Positions 15,359 to 26,177 of a DNA stretch of 64,000 bases are shown here, one piece after another. The stretch is from Ricordea florida. Lineage: Eukaryota; Cnidaria; Anthozoa; Corallimorpharia; Ricordeidae. The stretch is from the NCBI GenBank assembly GCA_949710005.1, contig OX453287.1:18375017-18439016 (forward strand), written 5' to 3'. Below the pieces are notes generated by a model, which was not told the DNA's origin, ran no database searches, and saw only the letters and a list, made by a program, of their open reading frames with translations. A program made the position numbers and the translations under genes. How positions within the stretch are numbered: position 1 is the first letter of the stretch; every line of letters starts with the position of its first letter.

Positions 15359-15970
15359 TTGGCCGGCCAGGGGTAGAATCGCCCTCCGCTCGCGCAGCTC
15401 GCTCCGCCTGTCGGCCCCTCTTGGCAAAAGGGCTTGGCCGAAACTTTGCAGAGACTTAGCCGGTCAAAGATAGAATCACCCTCTTATCGATGGGGGCTTG
15501 GCCTAAACTTTGCAGAGACTTAGCCGGGAGGGGTAGAATCGCCCTCCGCTCGCGCAGCTCGCTCCGCCTGTCGGCCCCTCTTGGCGAAGGGGCTTGGCTG
15601 AAACTTTGCAGAGACTTGGCCCGTCTAAATCTCTGATTAAATTCCTGTGTCCCAAAACCCATCTCAGGCTTGACATAGGGCTTTGCCGAAACTTTGCTGA
15701 GACTTGGCCATACAGGGGCAGAATCGCCCTCCGCTCGTGCAGCTCGCTCCGCCTGTCGGCCCCTCTTGACGAAAGGGCTTGGCCGAAACTTTGCAGAGAC
15801 TTAGCATTCTACTGATCTGTGCTAGCATTATCGAGCTCACAAAAATTAATCAGCAAAATATTTTGCTGATTAAATTCCTGGTTAAATTCCTGGTTAATTT
15901 TCAAAACCAATTTAGCTTATAAGCTAGAAAATCCTTGACAAAATTCCTGTGTCCCAAACCCGTAGTTTTG
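15359..15970. repeat. Outer terminal repeat region with subterminal tandem copies
   Basis: Three copies of a GC-rich block (centres near 15400, 15570 and 15745) of about 100 bp, sharing GTAGAATCGCCCTCCGCTCG or a close variant and ending in AACTTTGCAGAGACTTAGCC. They alternate with copies of the inner repeat phrase AATTCCTGTGTCCCAAA (15294, 15640, 15940). Probably the outer part of the Polinton terminal repeat; its left counterpart lies outside the window. The exact element boundary is not resolved. Confidence 0.7.
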
Positions 15971-17333
15971 TCCCTCTCTTATAGCAACAAATGCAAGAGG
16001 TGGTGCGTTTGACGTCCACTCCAAGACAATGGGCAGTAACGATGTTGTCTTGTAATTTTGGTGTCACCAGGTTGATGTTACGGATTTGATTAATTTCAGT
16101 TATTCTGGTAAATTTGTCTGTGTTGAGGAACCTGGAGTCGTCGAAGACCCTAACTTTGCAATTCTCAATGTGGTAGCACTTGCCAACATGAGTCTTGTCA
16201 ATGCTATCCTCCCTTAGAACTATCCTCCCTTAGAACTAGTTTCATTGAACTGGTTTTGTCTGCTACCATGGAATCTTTTTGTACCTCATCTTTTCACCAT
16301 GGAGAATGGGCTGTTCGTTTTTAGACTTCATCATGATCTTAACTTTAACTGATCACATTGGAATTCAAGATAAGGTAATTCTTTCCCTGAGGTAATTCTT
16401 TCCCTTTTATGTACTGTGTATTCTTCATTTTGGGAGTTGGACCTCTTTCATTTAGCCTTCAAAAGTCCAGAGATTTTGACAGGTGATTTACTCTGCTGGG
16501 ATTGTTATAATTTCTGTTGCTTTCATGGTGAGTAGCACACTATACATACAGTATCACTTTCCATTGCTTGCAGTTTCAGGTCAAAGTACTTGGTTGAACC
16601 TTTTGTGGCAGTTTTAGCTCCACTTATCAAGTGGACATAGCCTTTGAATGTTTCATCTGAAATGAAATAACAGTAATTGTTATTATGAGCATAGAAAAAT
16701 GCAAGTTAATTTGTTAGTCATTATGAATGGTAGCTAACCAGCTGTTATTTTAAGCTTTGTGTCTTAAAAGGTACTAAGGGCTTTTCTGTGTACCAGTCAT
16801 TTTTACCAACTGAGGGAACCAGTTCCAGGAACTGGTGTAATCAATATTTACCAAATGACCGTATAAGCATTGTTTTCTGTTTTTTTTTTCACTGGACAGC
16901 CCTTGGATTCCCAATAATTTTTCATGTATTCTTTCATATAAGCATTGTTCTCTACCTTTGTCTCTGGAGAGCCCATAGATGCCCTATAAATGTTCATGTA
17001 TACTTTCATATATGCATGGTTTTTTGCCGTTTGTTCTACAGAAATCTTATATCCTATAACTTCTCATATATGCATTGTTCTTAGCCTTAAATTTTGCAAG
17101 TCTTAGATGCTATTTGCTCAGTAACAAAATTTAATGAAGAATTTTCATATTTCCTTTGCTCTTTATGATTGGCTTCATTTAGATTTGGCCTTGTATTGTC
17201 TTTAGTATTCCTATGAGCACATGTAAACGTTCCCTTTTTCCTTTGTTCTGAGCCAAGAAAATTACTTTCTCTCTTATGGTCAGTTTGCTTAAAAGAATTT
17301 AACTTTTCACTTTCTCTTTCTACTGCATTTCAT
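15971..17333. other. Flanking DNA without a supported gene
   Basis: No coding pattern or splice structure that I can support. Between about 16860 and 17095 there is a degenerate tandem repeat of roughly 75 bp (three copies) with CATATAAGCATTGTTCT-like starts. Confidence 0.5.
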
Positions 17334-17863
17334 TTAAGAGTTACAGTTGAAACAATGTATTTTACTTATACGTCTAAGAAATACAGGTGTTAGGTTTTGC
17401 AAAACATTTGCCAGTTCAACCACAGTAGTATCAGCAAAATTTTGACTTGATTCAATCACATGAATTTTCAAATTCATTGCATCAGCTACAGCTTGTATAA
17501 TAACATGATAAGCCCATGTTCCTGACATACTCATTGTTGCTAAATAGCGAATCCATGATGGATCCACGATGCTTTCAATGAATCTTTCAGGATGTTGTGG
17601 TAAATGAACATCAGCTGCACAAATATCACAATGGTGACTGACATCACCATATAAGTGATGTGACACAGCCTTAAAGAAACAATCACCACTCTACCAACAT
17701 CTAAAGGTCTTAAGTCAAGCCTATTCAGTCTGGAGTCAAAGGTGTTATCTGACTCATCACAAATTATTGCCTCAGGACCAGGGCTTAATTCAACATCTTC
17801 AGAAAACATAATACTGCTTTTTGTTATGTTATGCAATGCAGTTCTGATTCTTTTGATTTTCAT
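17334..17863 (-). pseudogene. OTU-type cysteine protease fragment with 2A-like peptide
   Basis: Two overlapping minus-strand frames belong together. The first (17540-17863) has a 2A-like EDVELSPGP (the consensus has N where S stands). A one-base frame change near 17680 leads into GDCFFKAVSHHLYG, the OTU nucleophile motif with its Cys, and then HPERFIES, SW-YL-MS-GTWA and an HVIES segment, typical OTU core landmarks. The catalytic His end is lost in divergent sequence. OTU domains next to 2A-like peptides are known from cnidarian mobile elements, so this is more likely transposon-derived than host. Two inactivating features make it a pseudogene. Confidence 0.65.
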
Positions 17864-17960
17864 GTATCTTGTCTTTGGATATAATGGACATCATGAACAT
17901 ACCATTTTTTTTAAAACTCACTCAAATTTTGAGTAAAACTGATGATGCTGGTGCTGATTG

Positions 17961-18062
17961 AGTTAAGTCTCTAGACGCAGAGCGAACTAGACCGACGCCA
18001 TGTTGTGTGAAAACTACAGCAAGCTTTATTGTCCTTCCCCTGATGCATTGCACACCGTAACA
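17961..18062 (-). repeat. 3' LTR of the Gypsy element
   Basis: 102 bp; in element direction it begins TGTTACGG and ends CTTAACT. Identical to the copy at 22938-23039. Confidence 0.92.
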
Positions 18063-18103
18063 TCTTCCTTTCTCTGTTTTTTTTTTTTTTTTTTTTTTTT
18101 TTT
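18063..18103 (-). promoter_or_regulatory. Polypurine tract and adjoining A-run
   Basis: In element direction an A-run of about 28 followed by ACAGAGAAAGGAAGA directly abutting the 3' LTR. The purine stretch is the likely plus-strand primer; the long homopolymer is unusual. Confidence 0.65.
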
Positions 18104-18384
18104 GCAGAGCCCAACAATTACGGCTCCATAACAGCAACAGCAATGAAATGTACTGCAGAGTGGGCTGGAGGTCCGAGTTGGCCCTCAACCAGAAAGCTAG
18201 TGTATACAACAATGTTCTTAGTCTAGCAGTACACGGGCCTAGTAGGCAACTGAGAAAGAAAAAAAAATGAACTAAAAATTAATAAAGTCAAAATAAAAGA
18301 AATTTTTTTTTTTAACAATGTTGTGACTTTGTAATGTCAATATAGCATGTTGAGTTCAACATGGCTCTTTGGGGAAGAGACGGT

Positions 18385-21300
18385 TCACAAGTCCAGACGT
18401 GCCGCTGGTTTGGACACCCGACCTGATCTGGTCTTTGTCACAGATCCTTCTTTTAACGGTAGGTGGGTGTTTGATCCAGTCTGAGGGTGTGACACCAACT
18501 CCAATGGGTTAGATTTACCCTGTGAAACATTTGGAGATGAAGTTGGCATTGGTGCAGAGGGTGTGTCAGTGGGACTTGGCTGAGTTGGCTTGGCAGGAGT
18601 GCTTGGTTTGGACCCTTTGAGTGTGGAAGATAGCGGAAGAGGCTTGGTTTGTTCTGAGGGGTTGACAGCAGGTGGGGGTGTTTTGGCAGACAGTTGCTTC
18701 AACCATGACCGTGGAATTAGAGCCTCTGGGGGTGGGGGTGCAGCTGGTCGCAGGTGCCTGCGGTTCCTTCTGGTTAGTCCGGTGGGGGTCTCAATAATGT
18801 AGGACCGGGGAGCTGGTACTGCGGTGATGAGGCCATAGAGCCAAGGCCCTGACTTATGGTGTGGTGATGGCTTCGCGTAAACAAAATCTCCGATTGCCAA
18901 TGGGGGTAGGGTGCTGCTTGCGGTTGCATCATAGTATTGTTTGGCCTTTGCACGCTTTGAGGCAATACTTTCTTGTACTGCTAGTGCAGTGTTGTCACTT
19001 GGGAGTAGGAGCTCTCTAGATACTGGGAGTAGTCCACGAGTGCGGCGCCCCATACTCCGTTGTGCTGGGCTCAAGACGTGTCCTTCCTGGGGGGTGTTTC
19101 TATATGTGAGAAGTGCCTCTTGAAGATTGCATTTTCCCGACTTTTTGAGAATACGCTTGACAATTTTAACCGCGGCTTCTGCTTTCCCGTTACCTTTAGG
19201 CCAATATGGTGAGCTTGTGATGTGTTGAATTTGGTATTTTTCACAAAATGCTTTGAATTCAGAAGCGATGAATTGAGATCCATTGTCAGATAAGATGGCC
19301 TCAGGTACCCCATGACGAGCAATGTGAGCTTCTGTTTTGGCTACGATTGTGCTGGACAGAGTGTTTTCAACCTCGTCAACTTCAATAAAGTCAGAGTAAT
19401 GATCTACGGTTATGAGATAGGTGTGCGACTCAAACATGCAGAGGTCTTGGCTGACAAATTGCCAGGGATATTGTGGGATGGGTTGGCTCTTCATGGGTTC
19501 CTTTGAGTTCTGTGCCTGAAACTGGGCGCATTTTCCACAGGATTGGCAGGCATTCCAAATGTCACTTTGCATACCAGGCCAAAATATGATATCCCTGCAC
19601 AGCCGTGTGTTAGTTTCGGGGCCAAAGTGTGCAACGTGGGCCTTCTGAAGCATATAGTTCCTTTTAGCCAAGGGGATGACCACTTGTTGTCCCTTATAGA
19701 TGATCCCATCGTGAGAGGTGAGTTCGTCTCGATAGGTCCAGAATGGTTGTAGGCTCTTAGGTAGTTGGGACTTCTGTGAAGGCCAGCCATTGATGATGAT
19801 TTTGTTTAAAGTGCACATAGTCGGATCATTCGCTGTGGAGGCCTTGATGTCTGCGAGTGTTTGGGAGCTGATTCGTGGGTTTTCAGGATGGTTGTCTATG
19901 TCAGTTCTGAAGACCTCGAAGTTGGTTTGCTTGGAGTCATTGGTTGTAGGCAGTGGGGCTCTGGAGAGTGTGTCGGCCAAAAGGAGTGATGTGCCTTTCT
20001 TGTAGCTGACTTTGATATTGTATCGCTGTAGGCGCATCATCATTTTCTGTAGGCGACGAGGAGCTGCGTGAAGTGGTTTTTTAAAGATAGTTTCCAAGGG
20101 CTGGTGGTCTGTGTGCACATTAACTTGGCGACCATAGATCCACAGGTCCCACTTATCACAGGCTGACACTATGGCCAGACATTCTTTCTCTATTTGAGCC
20201 CACATTTCTTCATTTGGTCGCATTTTGCAAGAGGTGTAGGCCACAGGTTGAAGATCACCGGAGTCATTTGGTTGCAAGAGAGCAGCTCCAAGGCCTCCTT
20301 GGGAAGCGTCCACTTGGAGGGTGATAGGCCTGGTGTGGTCGAAATAGGCTAGGCATGGAGCTCGCGCGATGAGCTGCTTTGCGGCGAGGAAAGCTGATTG
20401 GTGAGTTTCCGACCAAATGAATTCATGGTCTTTCTTTGTGAGTTCAAAGAGAGGGCTAATCGTCTGTGACAGGTGAGGGCAGAAGGTGTTCAAGTAGTTG
20501 ACCATACCACAAAATCTCATTACCCCCTGCTTGTCGACGGGGGTAGGCATGTCATTTATGGCTTTCACCTTGCTGGGGTCTGGTTCCACACCCTGGTCAG
20601 AGATCACTTGGCCCATGAAGGTTATCTTTGGTAATTTAAACTGGATCTTCTGTGGGTTGAATTTGAGGTTCCTCTCCTGGGCACGTTTCATTAGGGCAAA
20701 GACATTGAGGTCATGCTGTTTGTTTGCCTCTTCTCTTGTCTCTCCTTGGCCCACAACAAGAATGTCATCCGCTATGCAGTAAACATCTTGTAGTCCCTCA
20801 AGTGCCTCATGCATTCGCAGCTGGAATTCCTCGGGGGCACTGCTGATGCCGTAAGGGAGGCGCAGCCACCGATACCTGCCCCAAGGTGTGTGCATGGTAG
20901 TGAGTAGGCTGGATTCATCGGTCAGTGCTATTTGGGTGAACCCATCCAGTGCGTCAAAGATAGAGAAGGTCTTGTAGTTCTTGCCTGATAGTCTGGGCAG
21001 TATCTCCTGAAGGGTGGGGATTTGGTAGTGCGGAATGACAATGGCTTTGTTTAGTGTTTGGCTCGGATCCAGGCAGAGGCGCACTTTGGTGTTACCGTCT
21101 GGAAGGGCTTTCTCTCGGACTGTCATGTTGCTGCACCAGCTGGTAGGTTCATCTACTTTCGTGAGCTTTCCGCTTGTCACCATGTCATCCAGCTTTTCTT
21201 TTACTTTCTCAAGTTTGGCGACTGGTATTCTGTGGACCCCTGCGTGACGCGGGGTGACACTGGGGTCAAGGGTCAGGCTGACTGGCTGACCCACAGTTCC

Positions 21301-22800
21301 TAGGCCCGTAAAGTTGTCCTTGTACACTGATATCAGTTCGTCTTTCTGGAGGAGGCCTGGTTGCAAGTCTGCCGTAGGGAATGGCTCTTGGATATTCAGG
21401 TGACGTGAGGTAGCCATATGGACGTAGGTTTCCTTAGGCTTGATGTCCATTGTTGTGGAGGAGAATACCCTGTCTCTGTGGAATGTAATCAGACCTAGGC
21501 GTTCGCTGTCTTTTCCACTGATCAGTGCTGGTTTTCCAGGAATGTCCTTGGTGTCTATTACTTCGAATTCTAGTGTTTCAAAATGGGTTACGCCTTCACA
21601 GGCCAGGCTGACCCTGCCAACAGGGTGAATGGCTTTCCCAGAATAAAGGAAGATCTTTGCACGAGAAGGCTTCAACGGGGCGGCGTCTGATATTTTACTG
21701 TAGATGGATGATGGGAGAGTGTTACATGTGGCTGCTGAATCCACCTGCATTAACACTTTGACGCTCCTATTGGGACTGATGGACACAGGAAGCCAGGTGA
21801 AGTATTTGTCATCCTTCGGCGAGTCGCTATGATGGTGGTGAGCAAACACAGAGAAGGAATGCACGACGTAGTCGTCATCATCATCATCAGACAAGCAGGT
21901 GTCTGCTGTGAACTGGTGGACATCACTTCCACGCTTTGGGGGTGGGCGTCTGTTGGATTTTTTATGGCTTCTTTCAAATTCTGCTTTGAACTTGTCTTTG
22001 GGGGATCTGCAAACTTTTGCCAGGTGGTTTTCCATCATGTAACAATTGGTGCAAAAGTTGCCTGGCTTAGTGGCTGGACAGTCCTTGCGGGGATGTCTGG
22101 CGCCTCCACACCACCTACATTTTGCCTGCGGAAGTGAGGGTTTGTTAGTCAATCGATTGACCTGTTCTTCCACTTGAGAAGTAGCAGAATGCATGATGGT
22201 AATGTTGGTGTTGTGTGCTGCCTCCCAGGATTTTGCTCGGGCAAGCTGTTCTTTAAATGTGTAGGGAGTTTTCCCATCTTCTTTGTAGTGGTGAAGGAGG
22301 AGTTCTCTCAAATCCTTATTGTGGACACCGGTGCATAGACGATCACGCATTAGTTCTTGTAAAGGGTTAGTCATCTCTGCATATTTTGTCTTTCTTGCTG
22401 TACTTCTAATGCGAGTCTCAAAATCGGTTACGGACTCCGCTGGCTTTTGGGTGCAGTTAAAGAAAGCGAGGCGTTGTGGCATTACATCGTCCTGCCCCAC
22501 AAAATGTTCCTCTAGGCGCAGTTGATACACCCATGGTTGACTTGTTTCTTCCTGAGTTAATTTCTCAAGGATTGTAGTGTCGAAGATGTTCAGCACATCG
22601 TCCGGGAGAGCTAAGTAGAATGCGGCGATTTCACATTGAGCTTTGTCCTTGACCCAATGGTCGGGGGAAGTCGGGTTCTTGCTTGGCTCCCGCCAGGACC
22701 GCTGGAGTAGGCACCAGGCGTTGAATTTCCGACGCCAGATTCGCACACTAGCCGCCTTGTCGTCACTGAGGGTGAGTTTTGGCGGTTTGCTGTCAGCCAT
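18385..22800 (-). CDS. Ty3/Gypsy gag-pol polyprotein
   Basis: 1471 aa in one frame, start ATG at 22800. In order: gag (about 1-225); Cys-rich nucleocapsid region (CRWCGGARHPRKDC and CTNCYMMENHLAKVC, about 228-265); aspartic protease with VDSA (D354); reverse transcriptase (DALDGF at 617 and CIADDILV at 675-682, the YxDD position reading IADD); RNase H (D831, D898); integrase with a Zn-type H/C region (about 1050-1095) and D1119, D1172, E1208; then a Pro-rich tail. Gag and pol are fused without frameshift. It copies the element through RNA and inserts it. All catalytic positions are present; the alanine in YxDD is an unusual variant. Confidence 0.93.
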   Translation of the reverse strand: MADSKPPKLTLSDDKAASVRIWRRKFNAWCLLQRSWREPSKNPTSPDHWVKDKAQCEIAAFYLALPDDVLNIFDTTILEKLTQEETSQPWVYQLRLEEHFVGQDDVMPQRLAFFNCTQKPAESVTDFETRIRSTARKTKYAEMTNPLQELMRDRLCTGVHNKDLRELLLHHYKEDGKTPYTFKEQLARAKSWEAAHNTNITIMHSATSQVEEQVNRLTNKPSLPQAKCRWCGGARHPRKDCPATKPGNFCTNCYMMENHLAKVCRSPKDKFKAEFERSHKKSNRRPPPKRGSDVHQFTADTCLSDDDDDDYVVHSFSVFAHHHHSDSPKDDKYFTWLPVSISPNRSVKVLMQVDSAATCNTLPSSIYSKISDAAPLKPSRAKIFLYSGKAIHPVGRVSLACEGVTHFETLEFEVIDTKDIPGKPALISGKDSERLGLITFHRDRVFSSTTMDIKPKETYVHMATSRHLNIQEPFPTADLQPGLLQKDELISVYKDNFTGLGTVGQPVSLTLDPSVTPRHAGVHRIPVAKLEKVKEKLDDMVTSGKLTKVDEPTSWCSNMTVREKALPDGNTKVRLCLDPSQTLNKAIVIPHYQIPTLQEILPRLSGKNYKTFSIFDALDGFTQIALTDESSLLTTMHTPWGRYRWLRLPYGISSAPEEFQLRMHEALEGLQDVYCIADDILVVGQGETREEANKQHDLNVFALMKRAQERNLKFNPQKIQFKLPKITFMGQVISDQGVEPDPSKVKAINDMPTPVDKQGVMRFCGMVNYLNTFCPHLSQTISPLFELTKKDHEFIWSETHQSAFLAAKQLIARAPCLAYFDHTRPITLQVDASQGGLGAALLQPNDSGDLQPVAYTSCKMRPNEEMWAQIEKECLAIVSACDKWDLWIYGRQVNVHTDHQPLETIFKKPLHAAPRRLQKMMMRLQRYNIKVSYKKGTSLLLADTLSRAPLPTTNDSKQTNFEVFRTDIDNHPENPRISSQTLADIKASTANDPTMCTLNKIIINGWPSQKSQLPKSLQPFWTYRDELTSHDGIIYKGQQVVIPLAKRNYMLQKAHVAHFGPETNTRLCRDIIFWPGMQSDIWNACQSCGKCAQFQAQNSKEPMKSQPIPQYPWQFVSQDLCMFESHTYLITVDHYSDFIEVDEVENTLSSTIVAKTEAHIARHGVPEAILSDNGSQFIASEFKAFCEKYQIQHITSSPYWPKGNGKAEAAVKIVKRILKKSGKCNLQEALLTYRNTPQEGHVLSPAQRSMGRRTRGLLPVSRELLLPSDNTALAVQESIASKRAKAKQYYDATASSTLPPLAIGDFVYAKPSPHHKSGPWLYGLITAVPAPRSYIIETPTGLTRRNRRHLRPAAPPPPEALIPRSWLKQLSAKTPPPAVNPSEQTKPLPLSSTLKGSKPSTPAKPTQPSPTDTPSAPMPTSSPNVSQGKSNPLELVSHPQTGSNTHLPLKEGSVTKTRSGRVSKPAARLDL

Positions 22801-22918
22801 GTGCTCGAAGGATGCGAGTGTGTTAATCGACTTGAGCGTGTTTAGTTCGCCTTAATTGCGTTTAGTTTAGTTTCAGACTTAGTTCGCCGAGGTCCTTCTG
22901 GTTTTTCGGGGTTGTTTT

Positions 22919-22937
22919 GATCCCACTCCTGACACCA
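22919..22937 (-). promoter_or_regulatory. Primer binding site (tRNA-Leu type)
   Basis: TGGTGTCAGGAGTGGGATC directly after the 5' LTR. It is complementary to the 3' end expected for animal tRNA-Leu (ending in CCCACTYCTGACACCA). Confidence 0.75.
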
Positions 22938-23039
22938 AGTTAAGTCTCTAGACGCAGAGCGAACTAGACCGACGCCATGTTGTGTGAAAACTACAGCAAG
23001 CTTTATTGTCCTTCCCCTGATGCATTGCACACCGTAACA
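22938..23039 (-). repeat. 5' LTR of the Gypsy element
   Basis: 102 bp, identical to 17961-18062. Very short for an LTR, yet flanked by ATTG and followed by the primer site. Confidence 0.92.
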
Positions 23040-23043
23040 ATTG

Positions 23044-23312
23044 TTTCATTATTTTGCAGTTTTTCCTTCTTAACTTTTTACATCTTAAACAACATATAAT
23101 TATTTTCACAGTTCACCTTGACAGTCTGGATGGTTCCCTGTCTCTTACTTTAGCATGTTTTAATTGCGAAATGGCACGATGTCTACTAGTTTGTACACAA
23201 GCACTAGGCATCTGTTCATGATTGCTTGATGGACTTGATGTAGTACATTCACAATCATTCAAACAGTTGTCAACAGTAGTTAACTGAATGCCACCTCATT
23301 AGGATTGAACTC
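23044..23312 (-). other. Short coding-like remnant upstream of the Gypsy insertion
   Basis: On the minus strand about 57 codons are open between 23280 and 23110 (Cys/Ser-rich, then basic), possibly the upstream part of the same degraded element as the OTU fragment, now separated by the Gypsy insertion. Weak. Confidence 0.25.
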
Positions 23313-23482
23313 TCGGAATGATTTCCGCACAGGTCCCTACTTCACTATGCATACAGGAAATGTTCGATTTTCCATATTTCAGTCAGAAATTTTACCGATC
23401 TCATTTTCCGTATTTGGCTCGTGTTTCAGTCAAAGGACCGTACGCATAATGAAAATCGGGATCCGTGCGGAAATCTTGCCGA
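23313..23482. mobile_element. MITE-like element
   Basis: About 25-bp inverted ends: TCGGAATGATTTCCGCAC at the left, with its imperfect complement ending TTGCCGA at the right. No coding capacity. Confidence 0.6.
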
Positions 23483-24647
23483 AATATTTCGTTCCCAATA
23501 GGGAATTATTTGTGTCTCGAAAGACATTTCTTGTTCCCCCTCCCCGAAGGAAATCTTTCGTTCCCAAGGACAATTTCAATTCAGTGGCCGTCAATCTGCT
23601 GCACATTTCCTGAATACCAAATAGAATCCTGATAGAAACTTTACGAAGACACGCTGAGATCTAATGATCACGGTAAAGCCACTCGACTACGTCCAATGCA
23701 AACAAACACGATTCAGCGATCGTCATTTCGGGCCCGAAAACGTTTGCGCTAGGAGGCTATTCGGATTGGGGATCTCGTCAAATAGCCACAAAATGACACA
23801 GGTATTTTACCAGGGAGCGCAGGAAACATCAAATGTGAGCTGTGCTTGAGTTAACGTTCAACGAGGCACAAAAGAATAGTATACAATTAGAACTTACCTT
23901 CTCGACACTGAACTAGCCTTTCTCACTTCGCAAATGGCGGATGTTAGGCAGAGTGAAAAGCACACGGTTGAACGATTCCATCCGACGAATGCCGATGACC
24001 GTCGGTGAAGGAAACCGCCAGAAAGGTCAGAACTAACCGGGCTTCCGAATGATAAAGTAATCGTCGATTAACTCCGAGCACTTCCCGAGTCTTACTTCGA
24101 ACTCCGAGTATGTCCCGATTCTTACTTAACTTAACTTAACTTAACTTAACACAGGTGATGGCATTATGGCTACTGTTGCTATAGGCAACCGTAGCCACAA
24201 AAACTTTTTGTCTTTGAGGTACATAAAGTTTATACGGGAGGACAGATTTACATTCTGAGGCTCCGACTAGCTAGTGAAAAAAAAACTCTTACATAATAAA
24301 AAGAAAATATAACAAAAAACAATGTGGATATTTCCCTAAAACATTTTCAAGTGATATCTGTGCTGTTAACCCCAAAGGTAGGGAAAAACAACCTTATTTT
24401 ACAAGTTCTTTCAGTATTGATTTCTTATGACTGATTCTACATAGAGCTGAACGTCGGGAATGCCTCGGCGCCTCGGATGGCCTTCTGCAAGGACTCAACA
24501 AGACATTTATGGAACCTGCTATAGACGACATCATGCAACGACACAGAGATTAACATTTCTATATCAGTGATCATTTTCATGATACAAACGTTTTGAGCAT
24601 CGATTAGAAATGAATGTCGAATAGCAAAGATAAATTTTAGCTCAATA
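23483..24647. other. Non-coding interval
   Basis: No supported gene. Contains a (TTAAC)n run of about six units at 24122-24150. Confidence 0.5.
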
Positions 24648-24940
24648 GGGACCGTTCATTTCTTACAAGGGAGGGGGGGGTCTGGTGTGATTTGGGAAGC
24701 ACCATTTAAAAATTGCATGACTCCTCTCAGGTTTCCAATTTTTTCACATGACCTCCCCCCCAATCAAAAGAAAGAGAAGTCAATTTCGGATTAAAACATT
24801 ATGCTAAAAACGTATTGCCAAATATTTCACGTAACCCCCCCCCCCCCCTTTTCCCTAAACTTTCTTTTCGCATGACCCCCCACCCAATCTCAATAGCCCC
24901 CCACATCACCCCCCCTTACTCGTTAAAACTGGACGTTCCC
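24648..24940. mobile_element. MITE-like element with G/C-run arms
   Basis: Imperfect inverted ends (GGGACCGTTCATTT at the left, complement of GGGAACGTCCAGTTTT at the right), ATA on both flanks, and interior repeats of long G or C runs followed by CATGA. Confidence 0.5.
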
Positions 24941-25144
24941 ATATCAGGGCTTTTCTGACTTCAGCCCATCGTAGGGGGAAGAAAGTCGCTAGTTCTGGTT
25001 TGCGAGTGTGTTTAATTAACCCGAATGATTATAGTTGCATTTGAAAACAATCCATCAATGATTTTACTTTTACTTTTTTGTTTCAACTAGTTAGCGGTTT
25101 AGAATAATTGAATAATGTAAGCACTTTGGCAATGAGTTTATCCA

Positions 25145-25549
25145 AGAGAGCATAACGGACAGAGAGGGACACTCCCAGTCAAGAGAGCATAAGGGACAGA
25201 GAGGAACACTCCCAATCAGGAGAACATAAGGGACAGAGAGAAACACTCCCAGTCAAGAGAACATAAGGAACAGTGAAGGACACTCCCAGTCAAAAGAAGA
25301 TGAGGGACAGAGAGGGACACTCCCAGTCAGGAGAACATAAGGGACAGAGAGGGACACTTCCAGTCAAGGGAGCATAAGAGACAGAGAGGGACACTCCCAA
25401 TCAAGAGAACATAAGGGACAGAGAGGAACACTCCCGATCAAGGGAGTATAAGGGACAGAGAGGAACATTTCCAGTCAAGAGATCATAGGGACAGAGAGGG
25501 ACACTCCCAGTTAAGAGAACATAAGGGAATGAGAGGGACACTCCCAGTC
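25145..25549. repeat. 37-bp minisatellite, about 11 copies
   Basis: Unit resembles AGAGAACATAAGGGACAGAG plus AGGGACACTCCCAGTCA; copies differ by a few bases. No spacer-like variability. Confidence 0.9.
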
Positions 25550-26177
25550 CAGCGCTTGGGATATGAAAACTTCAGAAAAGTTATTTCTAGACAAGAAAGT
25601 CTGTTTTCCGAGAGGTGCGCATGCCTCACTGTGATGCTGATGGCATACCGAGTAGGATTCTTGTTTGTAAATTCTGCCTGAATATTCCATAATTAGAGAA
25701 ACTCATACATATTTTCAAGAGCCGCGAGCAGCCATTGAATACAGATGGCTGGTAGGATTGGGATACAGTGGATTCATGCAAACTTCTGGAAAACGTACTT
25801 CCGTTTCTATAAATAATTTTACTAAAGTTTTCATATATAGACGACGCCCCGAGTGTCCTTCTCTGTTCTTTATAGTCTCTTCGTGGTGTGAACGGCAAAG
25901 TTTGCTATTCTGTTTGATTGTCGTATTTATTCATATCTCAATAGCAAATATTGGTCCATATCGAAAGCTACAAGCCTTGAAAAGCCTTTTATGTAACTTT
26001 AAGACAAACAAATTCTTTAATTAAGCTAATTTAGTGACGGCTATGAAATGTAACAGTTACAAAAAAATGGCATTAATATTAAGTCTGATAATATAAATTC
26101 TTCTTCTGTCACACGGTGTAGTTAATGGATGTTGATCGCGACGTTTCGACTGCTTACTGCTAGTCTTCTTCAGCCAT

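Larger units (their letters stand above)
17961..23039 (-). mobile_element. Complete Ty3/Gypsy LTR retrotransposon
   Basis: Two identical 102-bp LTRs (17961-18062 and 22938-23039) flanked by ATTG on both sides (17957-17960 and 23040-23043). It carries a tRNA-Leu-type primer site, a purine tract and one uninterrupted gag-pol frame. Identity of the LTRs and the intact frame point to a recent insertion. Confidence 0.93.

Noticed and set aside
16788-17084. 98-aa plus-strand frame
   Set aside because: Reads a degenerate 75-bp tandem repeat; no protein family pattern.
25145-25549. CRISPR-like regular array
   Set aside because: Units are contiguous variants of one 37-bp sequence without unique spacers; a minisatellite in animal DNA.
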